Source: Mastigias papua (taxonomy: Eukaryota > Cnidaria > Scyphozoa > Rhizostomeae > Mastigiidae). Taken from it: a stretch of DNA of 64,000 bases. The position numbers and the translations under genes are program-made. The notes beneath the pieces were generated by a model. The model was given only the letters and a program-made list of their open reading frames with translations, had not been told where the DNA came from and did no database searches. Where the stretch lies: assembly GCA_964019165.1 (NCBI GenBank), contig OZ025267.1, positions 17,615,485 through 17,679,484 on the forward strand. Reading direction: 5' to 3'. Positions 59,701 through 64,000 of the stretch are shown one piece after another (within the stretch, counting starts at the first letter, position 1; every line of letters starts with the position of its first letter).

Positions 59701-61869
59701 AAACTCAGGTGTTAGATAACCCGAAAAGCTGTGATTTAAACATATTAGTTAGGGTTCATTTGGAATAAGATAAACACCTTGTCATTTCTGAGTCTTTCCT
59801 TCAGAACCCTTTAGAGCTCATCATCTGCAACTAATCACATTCCAGGATCAGGTGGCCAGGGTGGTTATTCAAATCATGATTAGATTTAGAGTTGGGCACG
59901 ACAGAAAATTTTTCAAATTTTGCCCTCTAGTATGGCTGAAAAGACGTGTCCAAGACTAAAATTTTGAGCGAATAGTGTACTGTAGTACTAAAAAGCAATT
60001 GAGAAACTCAATGAGACAAAATCCGACACAATTGTAAAAGCAGCAGAGTTACTGCAACCCATGATTTTCAAGACAAATTTAACCGAAGAGCTGAAAAATT
60101 GCCGGTGGATTCTGCAAGAGTGGAAGTATGAGACCTCATGCACCCTTTTTCGGTACACCCCTGATTTGGACATGTTAGAATCGATATGACATAAGTGATA
60201 GTGCTGTTATCTTGCACGATGCAAATACATGCCAAGCTGCCACCTCAAATTAGGGCTACACGTTTTTTGTAAGAATGTTTTTTCGTTCAGTACTGAAACT
60301 TTCTTAGATCTATCATTCATTCATTTTCATTCATATCATTATTTCTTTACTGGAACTTTCGTAAGACTCTCTTAAGCAAGAATAGTAAAGTTTCCGTAAC
60401 ACAACAGTGTTACACAGACAGACAGGCACTACACAAACACAACACTCTACTACATATGTTACTTGAAGGAATCTACACAAACAGGCGCGGTTCCTGGGGG
60501 TCTAGACCGTTACCTTTTTAATCTAAAGTATGAAAGTGCTCTTTTTTGGAAACTGTTTATTTTACTTTTGTTAGTTAAATCTGCTTATAATCATGATTAA
60601 AACATGAAAGTAACGAAATCATGAAACTTCCTGCAATATTTCTTCGGTGTCTAAATCTGGAAAAAGTTATTCCAAGCTGTATCCTTTAGAAGAAATCTTC
60701 AGTGTTTACTCTTTCTTGTTGCTTAGACCCTTGCCTTGTAAAATTCCTGGTTGTATGCCTGACAGTTTATGTAAAAACGACGGTTGCCTTGCGTGAGGGT
60801 TGGAATTTTAAAGGTATATGACTTATCGACTTTCTTAAGTATCAGAACGCCAGTACTGAACGTTCTTAACTTTTTGAGCAGTCGAATACTGCTTTCTCAT
60901 AAAGAAAACCAGTTTCTTATAAAGAAAACGTGTAGCCCAACTTAAACTTGTTTTGTAGTGCACTTTTATAACATTATTATTTACTGTTATTACTAATTAA
61001 ATAGAGAGAATATTAGTTGTTTTATTCAATTTCTGATAGTTTTGTTTAGTTTTTCTATTATTTAGTCTAATTCAATTTTTATCTATCGCGATTATGGCAT
61101 TAGTAACATATTTGGCTTGATGATAGAACCTCAGAAAACGCTTCATATAAAGCCAGTTTACCCTGTATACCCAATACCGTTATCATCGAATCTAGAACAT
61201 TTCCCTTTCCTCTTTGACGTAGCTTCCCTCTCAATGCTTTGTGATGCTGTTTCGGCAACTCTAGTGATATTCCGATGATAGTATCGAATAACTGAATCCA
61301 GTCAATACATCTTCTATTTCACGGTTTTGCTGAAAATCTGTTTTGTGCTTACCTTTTTGGCAATTTCTTTAATTACGTCTACTGTTGTTGATAAATGACT
61401 TATTTATTGATCTTTTCATTTATATCTTGTCAATATTTGACCCTGAATTCCTTTCAGCCGTAAATTATTAGCAAATAACTCTCCTCTTAACAATATTTGT
61501 TTGAAACACATTGGTAAGAAAAAATTTAGACATAGATGTTCTTTGTCTAATTACATAAATTCATTCATAGAAATTCTCAAATCTTGATTCAAATAGAAAG
61601 ACTGTTGTTACAGAGTTTGCTACTTTTCCCCACTATGCTAGTTAGGTATTAAACTTTTCCGTGCTTACCGATTTTCTCCTTCCATGCAGAATTTTGGCCA
61701 GAATCAAGACACTTCCAAAACACTCACTCTCAGACCATCATCTTCGATCGAACATGGCGGGAGATCAGGAATATTGCGCCATGTGACATCCACAAAAGGA
61801 GATTTGAGATCAGAAAGGCCACAAACCTCACAATTACTTCAGGACAGAGGGAGAGTCCGTTCGCCCAAT
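56714..61869 (+). CDS. Unrecognised multi-exon gene, 5' part (probably continues)
   Basis: I do not recognise this protein. Five exons join in phase: 56714-56785 (from ATG), 57633-57742, 58083-58163, 59052-59142, 61690-61869. They give 178 codons, ending at a GT donor rather than a stop. The product starts MPGERYRGAALERERS, then a charged helical part (FDEYKRMLRDIHDHMEED) and a basic run (GRKKRRE). A mixed part follows (PFLYDTEDTYEKPFF, QKQLDDLQRVYQWY), and then a Ser/Arg-rich, probably disordered 60-residue exon. No signal peptide or membrane helix. Four donors are GTATTT, GTGAGT, GTAAGA and GTAAGG; that after exon 2 is a weaker GTAGAC. The first exon is the least certain: it rests on an ATG, phase 0 and a locally CpG-richer stretch. 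Confidence 0.5.
57213..57432. mobile_element. Foldback element with telomere-like core
   Basis: Arms of about 58 bases (57213-57271 and 57375-57432) match in inverted orientation with few changes; outer end TACGATGAAGAGAGTCGAAA. Between them, 57333-57378 holds degenerate CCCTAA units. In intron 1 of the unrecognised gene. Confidence 0.8.
60670..60766. repeat. Dispersed repeat pair, copy B
   Basis: TTCCAAGCTGTATCCTTTAG ... CTTGTAAAATTCCTGGTTGT ATGCCTGAC, a diverged match of 55875-55965. In the intron before the last exon of the unrecognised gene. Confidence 0.5.
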
Positions 61870-64000
61870 GTAAGGAATTACTTTTTATATTTTCGGTAAT
61901 CCATTATACTGGATGAGTAGCTGGTAGCGCTATTTTACTGCGTGGAAGATCGATGGTGTGAAGTAAACTGAGATGAGACACGTTTTATACCATAAATGGA
62001 TTCCTGCTCACTATCTTATAAGTAGCAAATGGACACCCTGTAGTAGAGCTATGAAATAAAGGTCACGAGGGAAGATAGTGGCTGACGTAAAATTGTAGGC
62101 CGAAAGCAGCAGACAGACAGTATCTTTGACTAACCTGTTCCTAGATTCATATAAAAACTAGTTGAAATACCGTAGATATCTAGATATAGGGAAGATTGTT
62201 ACAAAACTATTATTTTGTATGTGCTATAAATTCCTTTACACTCAATTGGAAAGTAAAAACCGCAGTATAACTTTACTTACAAACTATTTTACCACGTTAA
62301 CTAAGACGTTACCACGGAGAGTTGGAGAACATGACAACCACGGGGCCATTACATTATCTACTTATTTATAGTCAACAAACTGGTGACGAAATATGCATAA
62401 GACAAACGTTATACAATATCAGACAACATATACAATATGCATATAACAAGCGCTGTACAAATCCAATTAGCGTAAGCATAATCATAGTGTGTCCAATGCT
62501 TTTGGCACGTACACTATTTCAGTGCGCTGTGATAACTTGTGCGGTGAGAGAGCGGTTTTGTGCAGAGATAAATAGTAGAAGTATGCATTGATAGAACCAT
62601 TTAACTCCTCAACGGCTCATTCACATGACTTTTGTAAGAAAAGTTGCTTTGTTTTAGATATCACTTGCAATATGAGTTACAATCACTAATCAGTGTTCAT
62701 TCAGTTAACTTTAGAGAAGACTGATGTCGCTTACAGAAAAGTGAAAATAAATGGCGCGGTCAGAATTGTTTTAGTTAGGGCCCCACTTAATATCTCCGAT
62801 TTTAAGCGAAATGCACAGCTATACATTTTCCTTACAAGCAATAATTATGTTGGATCTTTCATTCCGTTGTGGGATTCTCTGTATCATACAAACACTACTA
62901 AGGAATCTTAAGTGTTTTAGTGGACATGGCATGACATTTTTTAGTTAATTTGTTGTAGATATAGCAGTATTAGCAGTCGGCTGTATCTGATACCCGGAGA
63001 TGCAATCCTTTCTGAATACATTCATATACATAAATGCCCTTTTTTAGTTGACTATGGAGTTCTTTGCGACATTCGCAATCTCCATTGTTGTGTTGTGTAG
63101 TCTTCTTATGGTTCTCGAAATCAGGAGACAGTATATTATACATAAAATCAACGAACACCCCATATTCAGTTCTTTTTCACTTCTCTTCTCCTACTTAGTT
63201 GCTCTTTCATGGTGTCAGACATCAATACATTATACTCAGATATTACAACTTTTTGGTAGAACTGTCTTGCACTGTACATTACTTATCAAATGATGCATTC
63301 ATTATTAAATGTTATAGGAAGAATTTCTAGTTCCTACATTCAGAAGCACATTTGTTAAGGAACTACATTATTAGGAACCTAGATGTAAAAGAGCAAAAAG
63401 TTTACGGAACTTATGCCGCTACAGGCAAATCCCTAATGAGCTTTTCAATGCTGAATATTTCATTTCTGTGACAGTCAAATTCGCTCGGATTATGTGTAAT
63501 CCATCTAGCAGTGTATCTTAGAGGTGGTTTCGTAGGATCTTACACAGTCTATAGCATCCCTTGTTAAGAGTTAACTTTTAAAATGTGTATATGATACTAA
63601 CTGCACAGTTAAAGCGAAAGAACTATTGAGGAACTTTTAGTACTGCAATGTGGTCAAAAGACGTCAGGAAAATAAGGAACTTTAGGAACATGCCCTTGAA
63701 GTAGATTCTTTATAAAAGGGCGTGTAGCAAATTATAGTTTTGAGCTATAATCGCTAGAGAAGGCTTTATTAGCGGGAAGATATACCAAATTTTTGATAGT
63801 TTCAACGGTTTATTAGGAGAAAAACTGAATGCTAGCGGTTACAGTTTTACGAAAAGCAGCACTTGGAACAGCATGTCTCGTACTTTTATCCAGTAATTGC
63901 TTGCGTTAATCGTCTTTGAATACAGAGAACTACCTCATCAAACAGTTCTGTAACCGCTCTTAGCATTATCAAAATGCACTGAAAGATTAAAGTTCCTGAT
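61870..64000. other. Right flank, no supported gene
   Basis: Probably intron of the gene starting at 56714, since its last seen exon ends in a donor. Contains one dispersed-repeat copy (62515-62770). The open frame at 63048-63293 has no splice context or recognisable domain. Confidence 0.5.
62515..62770. repeat. Dispersed repeat family, short copy
   Basis: Same block order as at 25975, with one core copy (AATCACTAATCAGTGTTCAT), then GATGTCGCTTACAGAAAAGT. Lies in the region to the right of the last supported exon. Confidence 0.55.

Noticed and set aside
63048..63293. 81-residue open frame with a hydrophobic start
   Set aside because: No recognised domain and no supporting context; AT-rich sequence yields such frames by chance.

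Overview
The window is AT-rich, intron-rich nuclear DNA from an animal. Exons are short (about 26-245 bases), introns carry GT..AG ends, and coding is a minor part of the sequence. A complete voltage-gated calcium channel alpha-2-delta gene points to Metazoa. The load of microsatellites, degenerate LINEs, tRNA-derived SINE-like pieces, a Tc1 relic and many small foldback elements fits a non-vertebrate marine animal; cnidarian or sponge-like is my guess, not something the sequence proves. Gene models were built by hand: each exon was accepted only if the splice sites, reading phase and family similarity agreed.

Layout, all recognised host genes on the + strand: (1) 1-6544, the last ten exons of an aminopeptidase O (AOPEP) gene whose catalytic part lies upstream of the window. 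(2) 6545-10819, intergenic, with a large CA/TA microsatellite, a possible LINE tail and a tRNA-like SINE piece. (3) 10820-42617, a complete 39-exon CACNA2D (alpha-2-delta) gene of 1071 codons: signal peptide, N-terminal domain ending in an RRR motif, VWA domain with an intact MIDAS, Cache region, cysteine-rich delta region and GPI-type C-terminus. Its introns hold LINEs, foldback elements, minisatellites and SINE pieces. (4) 42618-48177, intergenic, with a MITE, a minus-strand LINE reverse transcriptase and another probable element. (5) 48178-51211, a complete three-exon UPF0561 (C2orf68-like) gene whose first intron took in a Tc1/mariner element. (6) 51212-56713, intergenic, with repeats and two unproven exon candidates. 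(7) 56714-61869, the 5' part of a gene I do not recognise, probably running on to the right. (8) 61870-64000, no supported gene.

The genes do not form a pathway: a peptidase, a calcium-channel trafficking subunit and a small conserved protein of unknown role share a strand. I found no clear new molecular system. The points most worth a second look are the gabapentin-type RRR motif in an invertebrate alpha-2-delta, a 28-base minisatellite grown inside a dispersed element, a foldback element with telomere-like sequence between its arms, a Tc1 copy inserted in a TA tract, and the unrecognised gene at the right.
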